In this document: positions 14,269-21,810 of the stretch, in pieces | How the letters are laid out: each line of letters starts with the position of its first letter | Position numbering within the stretch: the first letter of the stretch is position 1 | Virus record (IMG/VR): IMGVR_UViG_3300033143_002852 | Location: 1 to 24,334 of that record | Length of the DNA stretch: 24,334 nt | Reading direction: 5' to 3' (one strand) | Source: a virus | The notes under the pieces: generated by a model | What the model was told of the DNA's origin: nothing | What the model saw: only the letters and a program-made list of their open reading frames with translations | Database searches by the model: none | Translations under genes and position numbers: made by a program

Positions 14269-15569
14269 AAGAACGCACCCTTTTTATCGTCTAGAAACAC
14301 ATAGCCTCTGTTTACGCCTAAGTGTGAAAAGAGTACATACCTAAGCGCATCCATTGCATGGTCGTTTACTTTAAGAGGCTGCTCTTTTGCTTCCTTGTCT
14401 TCTTTCACATCTAAATATCTATACTGGTTTATTTCCTCGATTAAGTGATTGCAGTGCTGGTTTATGAAAATTCTAGGTTTGTTATCCTTCTGAACATCAA
14501 ACATAGTGTAAGTAAAGTGAATCCCTGGCATTACCTCGTTTTTTGCTCTCATAGCAGGTAATCCTAATTCACAGAGTTCGGCAATAAGCATCGGCTCAGA
14601 AGGATCGCAGTAAATATTGTTAAAATCAAATGGCTCAATTTGAATATTTAGATTAGAATATGCCCCTTTCTTTTTATTTAACCATTCAGCTAAGTGATCC
14701 ATGTTTTTCTTTGAGTGATAGTATTCTTCTAAAACGTATGCTCTGTCATCTGAATCTATGCCTACGATTAAGCAAGCCATAGCATTAGTAAAGCCGAAGT
14801 CTACTCCACAAACTATCTCTTTGAATAACTCTACATTTGGGTTCTCCTTGATTATATGAACGTCATGCTTGAAATTATCGTATACTTGCCCTTCGAACCC
14901 AACTACTTCTCCGTATATCTCTTGCCTGGCGAATTTACCTGCTAATTGATTTAATAGATTTTGCTTATAGCTTTCTGGAGTAAATGGATTCAGAAGAGTT
15001 GACGAACCGAACCAAGCATACTCATCTTTATTCGGAAACTCTTTTTTAGTCCTAGGGTGTTGTGTCTTCATAAACACATAGTACAACCAATCATGGCCAG
15101 AAGGCGTGGTTGTGACAATTCCTCTTAACGGCCCGTATTGGTCTCTAAGTCTAGTTAGTAAAATATCCCAAATATAACTAGGGTGAAACCTTGTCTCATC
15201 AGCCCAGAAGCCTCCGATTTCCATGCCCCTTAATCTATCTATATGTCTTTCGTTGTCTGCTGTTAAATAGAATATAGTCCCTCCTCCTTTTAACTTAATA
15301 GTTGTCTTACTCTGTGAATGTGAGTCAACTATTTCCCTAGGGCAGAACTTCCAGAACTGCGCTAAAGTAGCGAAGTTCATTATCCTTGAGTTTGGAGCTA
15401 GAATAAGAAATTGAGATTTAGGGTAAGCAAGCGCCATCTTAAGAATTTCATTAGCTCCTGCCGCAGACTTTCCCGATCCCACGCCTGCGATAAACGCCCT
15501 AAACTTCTTGTCAGAATTATGAAAGTTTAGCTGTCTATCATAAGGTTCGTAACCGTTAGCTATTTGCAT
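14265..15569 (-). CDS. terL: Terminase large subunit (TerL)
   Basis: This is the ATP-driven packaging motor and nuclease. The 434 residues include a Walker A (GVGSGKS, 29-35), a Walker B (GGFWADE, Asp124/Glu125) and a coupling motif TTTPSG (153-158). The RNase H-like nuclease domain has acidic residues in CGVDFGFTNAMA (Asp257), IYCDPSE (Asp322) and NDHAMDALRY (Asp403/Asp407). Length and motif order are those of complete TerL proteins. Its start lies within the last codons of the preceding 276-residue gene, and its stop overlaps a tiny gene before portal copy 4 of the promoter. The small subunit is not certain; an HTH protein at 17724-18137 is a candidate. Confidence 0.97.
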   Translation of the reverse strand: MQIANGYEPYDRQLNFHNSDKKFRAFIAGVGSGKSAAGANEILKMALAYPKSQFLILAPNSRIMNFATLAQFWKFCPREIVDSHSQSKTTIKLKGGGTIFYLTADNERHIDRLRGMEIGGFWADETRFHPSYIWDILLTRLRDQYGPLRGIVTTTPSGHDWLYYVFMKTQHPRTKKEFPNKDEYAWFGSSTLLNPFTPESYKQNLLNQLAGKFARQEIYGEVVGFEGQVYDNFKHDVHIIKENPNVELFKEIVCGVDFGFTNAMACLIVGIDSDDRAYVLEEYYHSKKNMDHLAEWLNKKKGAYSNLNIQIEPFDFNNIYCDPSEPMLIAELCELGLPAMRAKNEVMPGIHFTYTMFDVQKDNKPRIFINQHCNHLIEEINQYRYLDVKEDKEAKEQPLKVNDHAMDALRYVLFSHLGVNRGYVFLDDKKGAFF

Positions 15570-16386
15570 CGGCTGTACCTGCGGTATTGCCTAGCATTTG
15601 CTTTAGAACTTTCCTTCCGTCTTTATTGTCCTTCCTTACTTGAATCATTTTATACATAAACCGATTCATTCCCTTCATGAATTCTTTCCTTGTGTAAGGG
15701 TCTAGCTTAGCGAGTTTATCTACTACCTGCTTGTCCATCTTCAGGTTTACTTTCTTTTTATCAGGAACGTACTTCTCTTTGTCTTCATCAGGCTTAATGT
15801 CTATCATCGCTTTTCCGCCACCCTGGATCTTCATGTATTCTACGAAGTAAGGAAGAAAAGTATCGTATTGGCTCATATACAAAGGTACTTTATGCTGGAT
15901 CTCTGGGTTATAATATCTGTTCATTTTCTCCTGGAGTTCAAATAAAAAGAATTTAAGCTGCTCTCTGTAATGCGTATCTTCTAAAGCAATAGTAAGCAAG
16001 ATCCTAAGAAAAAACTTAGGTATACCGTACCAATGGGTATTATCCCGATTATAGTATTGGTTAATATTATTATAATCATGTGGTGTAGGGTTGTCTATGT
16101 CTATTCGCTTATATGTAAACCAATGCTTTCTAACAGACTCTTCGAACGCGTCCCAGACTACAAAGAAATGAGTGTTGTATACTTCGTTAGGAATGCCTTC
16201 TCTTCCCTTTATTATATGCTGGTCTGCATTGTATTTCTTAAGAAAGTATTGGACTAATTTCATGGCAACTACATGGAGTCTTAGCTTTAGAACTATCTTC
16301 ATTACTCTAAACTTCTTCCAGTGGAATATGTCTTCTCTTGCTGTCACGATGAATCCCCTCGATTTTTTTATTACTAGCATAATCAA
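15556..16386 (-). CDS. Unknown protein before TerL, 276 residues; reading frame extends upstream
   Basis: The first standard start is TTG at 16386, with an ATG at 16380. No ribosome binding site precedes either, and the frame stays open with protein-like sequence (FRPYDDIEHKSDRHHKIHFD) to 16485, where an ATT follows GGTGAG. The protein is rich in Lys, Tyr, His and aromatic residues. Near 217-255 is a segment KKVNLKMDKQVVDKLAKLDP followed by a helix, which resembles a ribbon-helix-helix DNA-binding unit. It overlaps TerL by 14 nt. No family was recognised. Position alone would allow a packaging-related or DNA-binding role. Confidence 0.65.
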   Translation of the reverse strand: MIMLVIKKSRGFIVTAREDIFHWKKFRVMKIVLKLRLHVVAMKLVQYFLKKYNADQHIIKGREGIPNEVYNTHFFVVWDAFEESVRKHWFTYKRIDIDNPTPHDYNNINQYYNRDNTHWYGIPKFFLRILLTIALEDTHYREQLKFFLFELQEKMNRYYNPEIQHKVPLYMSQYDTFLPYFVEYMKIQGGGKAMIDIKPDEDKEKYVPDKKKVNLKMDKQVVDKLAKLDPYTRKEFMKGMNRFMYKMIQVRKDNKDGRKVLKQMLGNTAGTADANS

Positions 16387-16480
16387 AGGGCAGAAGAACT
16401 TTTCTTTGAAATCAAAGTGGATCTTATGGTGTCTGTCTGACTTATGCTCTATGTCATCATACGGCCTGAATATGCTGAAT

Positions 16481-16846
16481 CTAATTTGTTCTCACCTTAT
16501 CACTCACATCTATCCATACAAAAGCTTCAATTAAAAATTCTCTTTGGCATTTAAAACAGAAATCCCACTTTTTATACAATTCAGTTACTTTATCGAAGCG
16601 AACAGTTTCAAATCTCCAGACTGAATGCTGTGTTTTGCATATCTTATGCCAAGTATTAGTGCTCTTACAAAAGGGGCATTTATTCGTTGGCATGGTAATC
16701 TTTCGTTTACAAAGTGTTGCTCCTTTCTTGCCTTCTCTATAGATTTCGCCTTCTTTAACCCAGTCTCTTGCACTTTCATTAGCGTGATTCTCCATAGAAT
16801 CAAGATTATTCATGAAATACTTAACTTTCTTTTTCCAGAATCTCAA
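16481..16846 (-). CDS. Zinc-ribbon protein, 121 residues
   Basis: The protein has a basic N-terminus (MRFWKKKVKYFMNNLDSMEN), a CPFC pair at about 57-60, CKRK shortly before, and a second pair CFKCQREF at about 97-100, consistent with a zinc ribbon. It overlaps the upstream membrane-protein gene by 4 nt. Its C-terminus overlaps the possible ATT start of the next gene. Nucleic acid or protein binding is likely; the specific role is unknown. Confidence 0.7.
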   Translation of the reverse strand: MRFWKKKVKYFMNNLDSMENHANESARDWVKEGEIYREGKKGATLCKRKITMPTNKCPFCKSTNTWHKICKTQHSVWRFETVRFDKVTELYKKWDFCFKCQREFLIEAFVWIDVSDKVRTN

Positions 16847-17247
16847 AGTTCTTCACCTTCTTTTACTATCCTATCATATACTTCCTTCTGAAATGGGCTT
16901 CTCTCTAAGGCAAGCATAGCCTCAACTTTATCTGCTTTTAATACAATCGCCCATATAAAACCGATTATTATGACAAGCAACTGGCTTAAGACAATAATCC
17001 AGATGATGAATGATACTGAAAGACTTACACTAGTGAACTTCTCTATAAAAAGTAATATCCAACCTAACTCTGGGATCATCTCAGTGAACCTTCCTATTAC
17101 TTGCCCTTGGCCTACACTTCTAAGGTACATTAATTTAAAGTAATAGTAGAAAACTTTTGCTTTAGTTGTCTTTACATCTTTCGGAGCAAAGAAAGCATCA
17201 TTCAGGCTTCTCCTTCCTAAGTTCTGGATTTTTTCCTTGAATCCCAT
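16843..17247 (-). CDS. Two-helix membrane protein, 134 residues
   Basis: Two hydrophobic segments at about 66-88 (WILLFIEKFTSVSLSVSFII) and 84-105 (IIVLSQLLVIIIGFIWAIVL) predict a hairpin in the membrane. It has a basic N-terminus and a charged C-terminus (KADKVEAMLALERSPFQKEV). The ATG shares a base with the preceding stop (TAATG). It could be a holin-like or membrane-remodelling protein, but archaeal virus egress genes vary widely and no signature confirms this. Confidence 0.65.
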   Translation of the reverse strand: MGFKEKIQNLGRRSLNDAFFAPKDVKTTKAKVFYYYFKLMYLRSVGQGQVIGRFTEMIPELGWILLFIEKFTSVSLSVSFIIWIIVLSQLLVIIIGFIWAIVLKADKVEAMLALERSPFQKEVYDRIVKEGEEL

Positions 17248-17411
17248 TATTCTACCTTTTTCAATAAATTAGTAACGAAACTGATTCCTGCCAATTGATT
17301 GCAGTTGCACTGGTAAGTTGTCTTATCTCCTTTATTCATAGCTTTCTGGTTTTCTTTTCTAAGGGAATCAATCTTTTTTTCTATCTCTCCCCTGAATTGC
17401 CTTGAGTTCAT
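17247..17411 (-). CDS. Small protein, 54 residues
   Basis: ATG at 17411 overlaps the previous stop by 4 nt (ATGA) and the stop shares one base with the next ATG. The product MNSRQFRGEIEKKIDSLRKE starts with a charged helix, followed by KTTYQCNCNQLAGISFVTNL, with a Cys-x-Cys pair. No family was recognised. The tight coupling in both directions supports coding. Confidence 0.65.
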   Translation of the reverse strand: MNSRQFRGEIEKKIDSLRKENQKAMNKGDKTTYQCNCNQLAGISFVTNLLKKVE

Positions 17412-17737
17412 TCGCAAGTCTCGATTAGCTTAGTCTGGTTCACTTCAATCGGTTCACCGAAACAAATGTACTCTGCTATATTCTCAAGCAAACCTCTGGA
17501 AACACCTGACATTCGATTAAATGTATATAGCCACTTTACATCGCCTATTGTCGTGTCATCTGACATATATTGAGTTACAAGCGAATGTGGATTATCGAAT
17601 ATCATATACTCTATTCTATCTGCTATCTGAGAAGCAGAGAGACTTTCTGCTTGAGAAATAACAGAATAACCTAATCCATAGCCTACGATGAAAGTAATAA
17701 CAACAATAAGCAAAATATATGATTTACTTATCTCCAT
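17408..17737 (-). CDS. Small membrane-anchored protein, 109 residues
   Basis: A short charged N-terminus (MEISKSY) precedes one hydrophobic helix (about 8-28, ILLIVVITFIVGYGLGYSVI). A soluble region of about 80 residues follows with two cysteines (near 92 and 108). Topology suggests a signal anchor with the C-terminal domain outside, or a cytoplasmic domain tethered to the membrane. It overlaps the HTH gene by 14 nt. The function is unknown. Confidence 0.65.
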   Translation of the reverse strand: MEISKSYILLIVVITFIVGYGLGYSVISQAESLSASQIADRIEYMIFDNPHSLVTQYMSDDTTIGDVKWLYTFNRMSGVSRGLLENIAEYICFGEPIEVNQTKLIETCE

Positions 17738-18137
17738 CTTTCTCTCCCCAAACTACTACGATATTGGTTTCTGAAGCTGGCTTGAAGTCTTTTAATCCGA
17801 ATCTCTCTAGGAAATCTATGTGTTTTTCTTCTACTGCAAGTAAAGCATGAGCTATAGTGGCTTTGTCTTTTCCTTTTGATCTAAAGAATTCTGCCTGTAA
17901 ATCTGTAAGTAAGGCCCTGTTTAGCATATCAAAGTTTACTTTTACTTGTTGCAGACAGTTTTTATCTATGCCCCTTTTATAGATCATCTGAATGTCTTGA
18001 TAGATTGTTCTCTCTGAGACATTATATTTTTTACCCATCTCTCTCCTGCTTATATTCCAAAGTCCTATCTTTTCAGCAATTCTATGTATCTCCATTCTTC
18101 TAGTCTGATAGTCTGCTCGAATTATTTCAGAAGTCAT
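17724..18137 (-). CDS. Helix-turn-helix protein, possible terminase small subunit
   Basis: Residues about 29-54 (NISRREMGKKYNVSERTIYQ, then DIQMIYKRG) form a typical HTH with the recognition helix starting at SERTIYQD. A helical C-terminal region follows. Terminase small subunits of phages often have this layout and length, and the gene is upstream of TerL in the same operon. However, five genes intervene, and a transcription regulator is also possible. It overlaps the methyltransferase gene by 4 nt (ATGA). Confidence 0.6.
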   Translation of the reverse strand: MTSEIIRADYQTRRMEIHRIAEKIGLWNISRREMGKKYNVSERTIYQDIQMIYKRGIDKNCLQQVKVNFDMLNRALLTDLQAEFFRSKGKDKATIAHALLAVEEKHIDFLERFGLKDFKPASETNIVVVWGEKDGDK

Positions 18138-19399
18138 GTTATTTTCTCAACTTTTTTATTAGTGAAAGATTCATATCTTTTAACTATTACATCGCAGTAT
18201 TTTGGGTCTATCTCCATCATGTAGCATACTCTTCCGACTTTTTCAGATGCGATGAGGGTTGTGCCAGTTCCACCAAAGGGATCAACTACTAATTCTTCTT
18301 CTTTACTGTTGTTTTTTATAGGGATAATCATACAATTTAATGGCTTTTGTGTTGAATGTCCGTATGTCTCTTCTCTTTGTGGGTTTGTCATATCATTTGA
18401 TGGTATTTCCCAGACAGTAACCTCTTTCCTGCTTCCTTGCCAGTTATGTTTCTCTCCTTTTTTTACTGCATACCAGCATGGTTCATGTTTCCAGTGGTAA
18501 TCTCCCCTCCCAAGGGTAAAATTAGATTTGTTCCAGATTATATTGCTTATTACCTCATATCCTTCCTTTTCTAATGATTCCTGAACCTTTGATGTGAACC
18601 AAGAGGCGTGCCAATTATATATTACTTGGGGATTAAATAGTTTGTATGTGACAGACCAATCAACTCTATTATCATTATGTACTTCATCATAATTTTCCGT
18701 TTTGGTCTTGCCCCTGTATGATTCTCTCCATTTAGGCTTATAATTTACTCCATAAGGTGGATCTGTTACCATTAAAATTGACTTCTTTCCGTTCATTAAT
18801 TTCTTTACATCTCCTTCTTTAGTAGAATCTCCGCACATTAGCCTGTGTGGGCCTAACTGGTATATGTCACCTGGTTTAGTAACAGGTTGAGTTATTTTAT
18901 CTAGCTCTGCTTCTGCATCGAAATCTTCTTCTTTATTCAGTAATTCTTGCCTTCTCAAGTGTTTTTCTACTTCAGTTAAACTTAAACCTGTGGCCATTTT
19001 AAGCAGTTCTTTTTCTTCAGAATCGAGTATCTTAAGGTATTCTTCTGCGTCTATTTTAGGATCATGTAATCCGTGTATTTTATTTGCAGCTTGCCTGTAT
19101 AGTCTTCTATGTGCATCATTTTTAAAGTCTACTAGAATAGAGGGAATAGACTGTTTGCCTTCTTTTATGTATTTTTTAAGCCTGTGCTCTCCATCTGCAA
19201 GAATAAGGGTGTTTTTGTCAACGATAATCGGTTGAGTGTTTCCAAACTCCTCCATAGACTTAAAGAGCCTGTTTTGCATTTCTTTATCCATGATGTTTGG
19301 ATTGCTATTATCTAGCTTTATTTTACTTATCTCTAAATCTTGTATTTTGTGTTCTTTCATTTTTTTCCCAGAGTTCATCGAATATTTTTTTAACTTCAT
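18134..19399 (-). CDS. ParB-domain / DNA methyltransferase fusion
   Basis: The N-terminal ParB/Srx-like domain (about 20-120) contains ILADGEHRLKKY. The C-terminal part is a beta-class amino-methyltransferase with motif IV DPPY (213-216), the HSTQKP element (348-353) and the AdoMet-binding DPFGGTGTT (373-381) in circularly permuted order. Methylation of viral DNA (N6-A or N4-C), perhaps against host restriction, is expected. The ParB-MTase fusion is common in phages. The listed start overlaps a 59-residue gene by 77 nt; a later ATG at 19360 (MKEHKIQ) would also keep the ParB domain intact and may be the real start. Confidence 0.85.
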   Translation of the reverse strand: MKLKKYSMNSGKKMKEHKIQDLEISKIKLDNSNPNIMDKEMQNRLFKSMEEFGNTQPIIVDKNTLILADGEHRLKKYIKEGKQSIPSILVDFKNDAHRRLYRQAANKIHGLHDPKIDAEEYLKILDSEEKELLKMATGLSLTEVEKHLRRQELLNKEEDFDAEAELDKITQPVTKPGDIYQLGPHRLMCGDSTKEGDVKKLMNGKKSILMVTDPPYGVNYKPKWRESYRGKTKTENYDEVHNDNRVDWSVTYKLFNPQVIYNWHASWFTSKVQESLEKEGYEVISNIIWNKSNFTLGRGDYHWKHEPCWYAVKKGEKHNWQGSRKEVTVWEIPSNDMTNPQREETYGHSTQKPLNCMIIPIKNNSKEEELVVDPFGGTGTTLIASEKVGRVCYMMEIDPKYCDVIVKRYESFTNKKVEKIT

Positions 19400-19502
19400 C
19401 TAAAGTAATTCCCTGAACTTCTAGTTGTTTTTCTTCGATTACCTGGTCATTTGGGAGTACTTTTTTTGTGATTAATCTAATGTAAGGTAGTACTTCAGTC
19501 AT
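19323..19502 (-). CDS. Small protein, 59 residues, overlapping the methyltransferase start
   Basis: ATG at 19502 overlaps the previous stop by 8 nt (ATGACTGA). The product MTEVLPYIRLITKKVLPNDQ contains a helical tail LEVQGITLDEVKKIFDELWE typical of a small domain. It runs 77 nt into the ParB-MTase gene in another frame if the upstream MTase start is used, or 38 nt if the ATG at 19360 is used. Its protein-like composition and coupling suggest both are real. Confidence 0.6.
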   Translation of the reverse strand: MTEVLPYIRLITKKVLPNDQVIEEKQLEVQGITLDEVKKIFDELWEKNERTQNTRFRDK

Positions 19503-19710
19503 TTTCTAAACATTTCCATAATTCAGCTTGTTGTCTTTTTGTCAGATGTTCAATAAATGCGGATTTCTCAATAGCTTTCTTTACTTTGATTTTGTCTAAG
19601 CAATGCGCCTGTATAATCTCACTCCATCCTTGTAATTCTAGATGTTTAGCATTACTTTCACCAAACTCATCCTTTTCAGCTAATTTTGGGAATTCTTCTT
19701 CAAACGTCAT
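19495..19710 (-). CDS. Small paralogous family member A, 71 residues
   Basis: The product begins MTFEEEFPKLAEKDEF and carries IQAHCLDKIKVKKAIEKSAF. The same pattern (M-x-F-x-E...then H-C-L-D-K-x-K-V-K) is found in the 89-residue product at 22188-22457 and, more distantly, in the 59-residue product at 20498-20677. It is a small helical protein of unknown function. It overlaps its neighbours by 8 and 11 nt. Confidence 0.65.
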   Translation of the reverse strand: MTFEEEFPKLAEKDEFGESNAKHLELQGWSEIIQAHCLDKIKVKKAIEKSAFIEHLTKRQQAELWKCLEND

Positions 19711-19819
19711 TTTTACTCATTGCCCAGTTATCTAGTTCATACTTAGACAAGTTTTTTTTATTGAGTAAGTTACCTATTACTTCTCTTCCTGTTATTTGAT
19801 CATAGTAAATTGCAGTCAT
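19700..19819 (-). CDS. Small protein, 39 residues
   Basis: ATG at 19819 overlaps the previous stop by 4 nt (ATGA), and its stop lies 11 nt into the next gene. The sequence MTAIYYDQITGREVIGNLLN continues with KKNLSKYELDNWAMSKNDV. No family is recognised. Tight coupling on both sides supports it as a real gene. Confidence 0.55.
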   Translation of the reverse strand: MTAIYYDQITGREVIGNLLNKKNLSKYELDNWAMSKNDV

Positions 19820-20400
19820 TCTGGCCTGGCATCTAATAGCTTTTGTCTTCGTTCTAGGAATTTTTTATCAATATCTATCTGCTCTTTTAACGGTTCGATT
19901 TTTGAAGAGGTTTCTTCTATCTGACCTCTTAATGTGATTTTCTCTATGTTTTGCTTTAATCTTGCCATTTCTGAGGTAATTGCTGGTGATTTTCCAAACT
20001 GATCTAGTTTCTTCTCAAGGGATTCTAACTGTGCTTCACTCTTTTTTATCCTTTCTTCTACTACTTTCATCCCGCCTAGTATGTCTTCATAGCTTGCTTT
20101 AGTTTTGATTTCCTCTGTTTTTACTCCTACTACGTTTCCTTTGGAATCCTTTAGCTCTACCTGTTCAGATAAATGGACTATCGCTTCGTTTTTATTTGTC
20201 CAGTCGATTCTTTCTATTGGTTCTTTTGACATTGTAATATACCTCTCTATATTTATTCCAATTGAGTGTAAGTATTTTTTACATGGTTCGCAGGCGTAAG
20301 GTCTTTTCTTTTCGGTACGGAAGATTTTCTTGCATCTCGGGCTAAGTTTTATCCTGCAGTACCTTATCCTAAGCTTTTGCTTTTTTCTATTTTTTCCCAT
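19816..20400 (-). CDS. Zinc-finger plus coiled-coil protein, 194 residues
   Basis: The N-terminal part has Cys at about 15, 23, 37 and 40 (YCRIKLSPRCKKIF and YACEPCKKY), a small zinc-finger-like unit. Residues about 57-100 are beta-like (RIDWTNKNEAIVHLSEQVEL) and 110-190 form a long coiled coil (KVVEERIKKSEAQLESLEKK). An internal ATG at 20232 (MSKEPIERID) is preceded by GAGAGG, so a 138-residue product without the finger may also be made. It overlaps the upstream zinc-ribbon gene by 37 nt. The function is unknown. Confidence 0.65.
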   Translation of the reverse strand: MGKNRKKQKLRIRYCRIKLSPRCKKIFRTEKKRPYACEPCKKYLHSIGINIERYITMSKEPIERIDWTNKNEAIVHLSEQVELKDSKGNVVGVKTEEIKTKASYEDILGGMKVVEERIKKSEAQLESLEKKLDQFGKSPAITSEMARLKQNIEKITLRGQIEETSSKIEPLKEQIDIDKKFLERRQKLLDARPE

Positions 20401-20501
20401 AACTCTTGAGTGGCGTTAAGTGCACCGCATTCGCACTCATATACTGTATCATAACTGCGGTACTTCTTTTTTAGTTCTTTGTGACATTTAAAGCATTTCA
20501 T
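20364..20501 (-). CDS. Zinc-ribbon mini-protein, 45 residues
   Basis: ATG at 20501 overlaps the preceding stop by 4 nt. MKCFKCHKELKKKYRSYDTV and YECECGALNATQELWEKIEK give two CxxC-type pairs, CFKC and CECG, typical of a zinc ribbon. It is too short for a catalytic role and may be a DNA-, RNA- or protein-binding adaptor. Confidence 0.65.
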   Translation of the reverse strand: MKCFKCHKELKKKYRSYDTVYECECGALNATQELWEKIEKSKSLG

Positions 20502-20677
20502 AATCCTAACTCTTCTTTTAAATAATCACCTAATAAACCCCCTAATGCAGGATTTTTCTCCATAGCTTCTCTAATTTTCTGTTTACTAATGTAATGTTGA
20601 TGTAAATGATGTTTTCTTCCCTCAACGGAATACTCTAGACTCAAAACCTCAGATTCAAGTGCTTCTTCAAATGTCAT
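20498..20677 (-). CDS. Small paralogous family member B, 59 residues
   Basis: The product starts MTFEEALESEVLSLEYSVEG and contains HLHQHYISKQKIREAMEKNP, which matches the H-x-(L/I)-x-K-x-K-(V/I)-(K/R) pattern of members A and C although the LD of the other two is replaced by IS. It overlaps the winged-helix gene by 11 nt upstream and the zinc-ribbon gene by 4 nt downstream. Family membership is a judgement by eye. Confidence 0.6.
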   Translation of the reverse strand: MTFEEALESEVLSLEYSVEGRKHHLHQHYISKQKIREAMEKNPALGGLLGDYLKEELGL

Positions 20678-20861
20678 TGAGTTTATACCTCACGCCTCTC
20701 TCACCGAAAAATTGTATTTTAATTATCTCTTTTCTTTTTTTCAAATTAGCGATGTTTTTCCAAACTGAACCATGGCTTAATCCTGTTATTTCCCTTAATT
20801 CTGCGATAGTTAGTGGTTTGTTCGCCTCTTTCAAGACATGGTATATATCGATTATACTCAT
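20667..20861 (-). CDS. Winged-helix DNA-binding protein, 64 residues
   Basis: Almost the whole protein is a winged helix: YHVLKEANKPLTIAELREIT, GLSHGSVWKNIANLKKRKEI (turn and recognition helix), and wing IKIQFFGERGVRYKLND. It resembles MarR/IclR-type minimal regulators. It overlaps both neighbours by 4-11 nt. It may regulate this operon or other viral promoters; the target is unknown. Confidence 0.75.
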   Translation of the reverse strand: MSIIDIYHVLKEANKPLTIAELREITGLSHGSVWKNIANLKKRKEIIKIQFFGERGVRYKLNDI

Positions 20862-21253
20862 ATTCTAATCGTTACGCAATCTTTTTTTGATATGGCTTTC
20901 GATGTTTCAAACTCTATCTCATCTGAGTTTACAAGGTCAACTAAATCAACTCTCCTTTCTTTTCTGTCATTTGGGACAGCTTCACTTATGAAATCATGGT
21001 GATTATGAGTAAACCCGAAAGAATTAACCTGGTATTCTATATCGATTAAAGCGTCAATTATAAACTGATTGAATTTTAGATCTCCGAACCTTGAAACCAT
21101 TATCGCACCGAGACACTTGCCTAACTCGTGTCTTATAGAATTATGCCTTGAAATAAAAATAGCGTTTTTAGCTCTTCGGATGTAATTTCCACAGCCAGGC
21201 GTATGATATTTTTTAATAGTTGCGATTGCCCTCTTTTTATCTAGAAGATTCAT
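20858..21253 (-). CDS. Possible PD-(D/E)XK nuclease, 131 residues
   Basis: The C-terminal half contains RRVDLVDLVNSDEIEFETSK, with Asp103/Asp106 and Glu114-x-Glu116...Lys119, which fits a divergent PD-(D/E)XK core. An upstream RHELGKCLGA (Glu43) could supply the first acidic residue, as in Holliday junction resolvases. Such enzymes act in viral recombination or packaging. It is the first gene of the long central operon, with a TATA-like box at 21304-21311 upstream and no strong ribosome binding site. The identification is tentative. Confidence 0.5.
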   Translation of the reverse strand: MNLLDKKRAIATIKKYHTPGCGNYIRRAKNAIFISRHNSIRHELGKCLGAIMVSRFGDLKFNQFIIDALIDIEYQVNSFGFTHNHHDFISEAVPNDRKERRVDLVDLVNSDEIEFETSKAISKKDCVTIRI

Positions 21254-21303
21254 TGTGAAATTATAGCGTAATTTTACTTACAAAACACTTCTGAGTGAAC
21301 TAG

Positions 21304-21311
21304 TATTTAAA
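21304..21311 (-). promoter_or_regulatory. Candidate TATA box for the central operon
   Basis: The minus strand reads AAAATTTAAATACTAG. Transcription would start near 21282, about 30 nt before the ATG at 21253. The sequence differs from the repeated ACTGATATAAATAA class, so this operon may be controlled separately, for example as early genes. Confidence 0.5.
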
Positions 21312-21342
21312 TTTTGTTATTAGAATCAATCAAAAAAATTGG

Positions 21343-21416
21343 TTTCTCTCCTTTCTCTTCTCTCTCTCTCTTTTTTAACTTTTTTTTATTATATTTGTAA
21401 TTAGTTAAATTACAAA
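21343..21416. other. 34-nt polypyrimidine tract and a 9-bp inverted repeat in the intergenic region
   Basis: Bases 21343-21376 are pyrimidine only on the plus strand (polypurine on the minus strand). At 21394-21402 and 21408-21416, TTTGTAATT and AATTACAAA form a perfect 9-bp stem with a five-base loop. A run of T lies between. Such a combination can unwind easily or end transcripts, so it is a candidate origin or terminator element. No function is shown. Confidence 0.6.
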
Positions 21417-21738
21417 AAAGCAAAAACAAACGCCTACACCCACAACCTAAATCCATTGGAAACGATGTGGAAGGTGATCCACTTAGAATCAATATGTAGT
21501 ACCTTCTTAATGCTCCCTTGTGGACACCCGAGACACAGTGCCAATCATTGACGGTTTGAACCATCTATGGTGAGGTGTTTACCCCTTTAACCTGCCCCCC
21601 ATTAGTGCGTGCGATTTAGGATCTCTCCCTTCGTTGAACAGCCGAAGCCGTCGGGTTCTCAGCAAAGCTTACAGTGAACTGATCCCCCTTTACCAGGAAC
21701 ACTAAGAAGTTGTTTTTGCCCTTGAACTAGCTATAAAA

Positions 21739-21754
21739 CCGAAAAGTTTAAATA
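21739..21754 (+). promoter_or_regulatory. Plus-strand BRE/TATA-like promoter
   Basis: CCGAAAAGTTTAAATA has a purine-rich BRE-like part followed by TTTAAATA (21747-21754), the form of strong archaeal stable-RNA promoters. Transcription would begin near 21776 and reach a hairpin at 21811-21835. It is the only good plus-strand transcription signal seen, and no protein gene follows it. Confidence 0.5.
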
Positions 21755-21810
21755 GTTTAGTTGTTTTGTACTACATACGGTATTACCTCACAAACGGTAT
21801 ACTATATATT

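Noticed and set aside
21307-21564. Minus-strand 85-codon frame in the intergenic region
   Set aside because: It crosses the polypurine tract, which yields an artificial Lys/Arg/Glu run, and has no start signals or domain.
21550-21565. tRNA T-arm-like hairpin (GATGGTTCAAACCGTC on the minus strand)
   Set aside because: The loop has six rather than seven bases, and no acceptor, D or anticodon arm fits around it. It may be part of the larger structured RNA.
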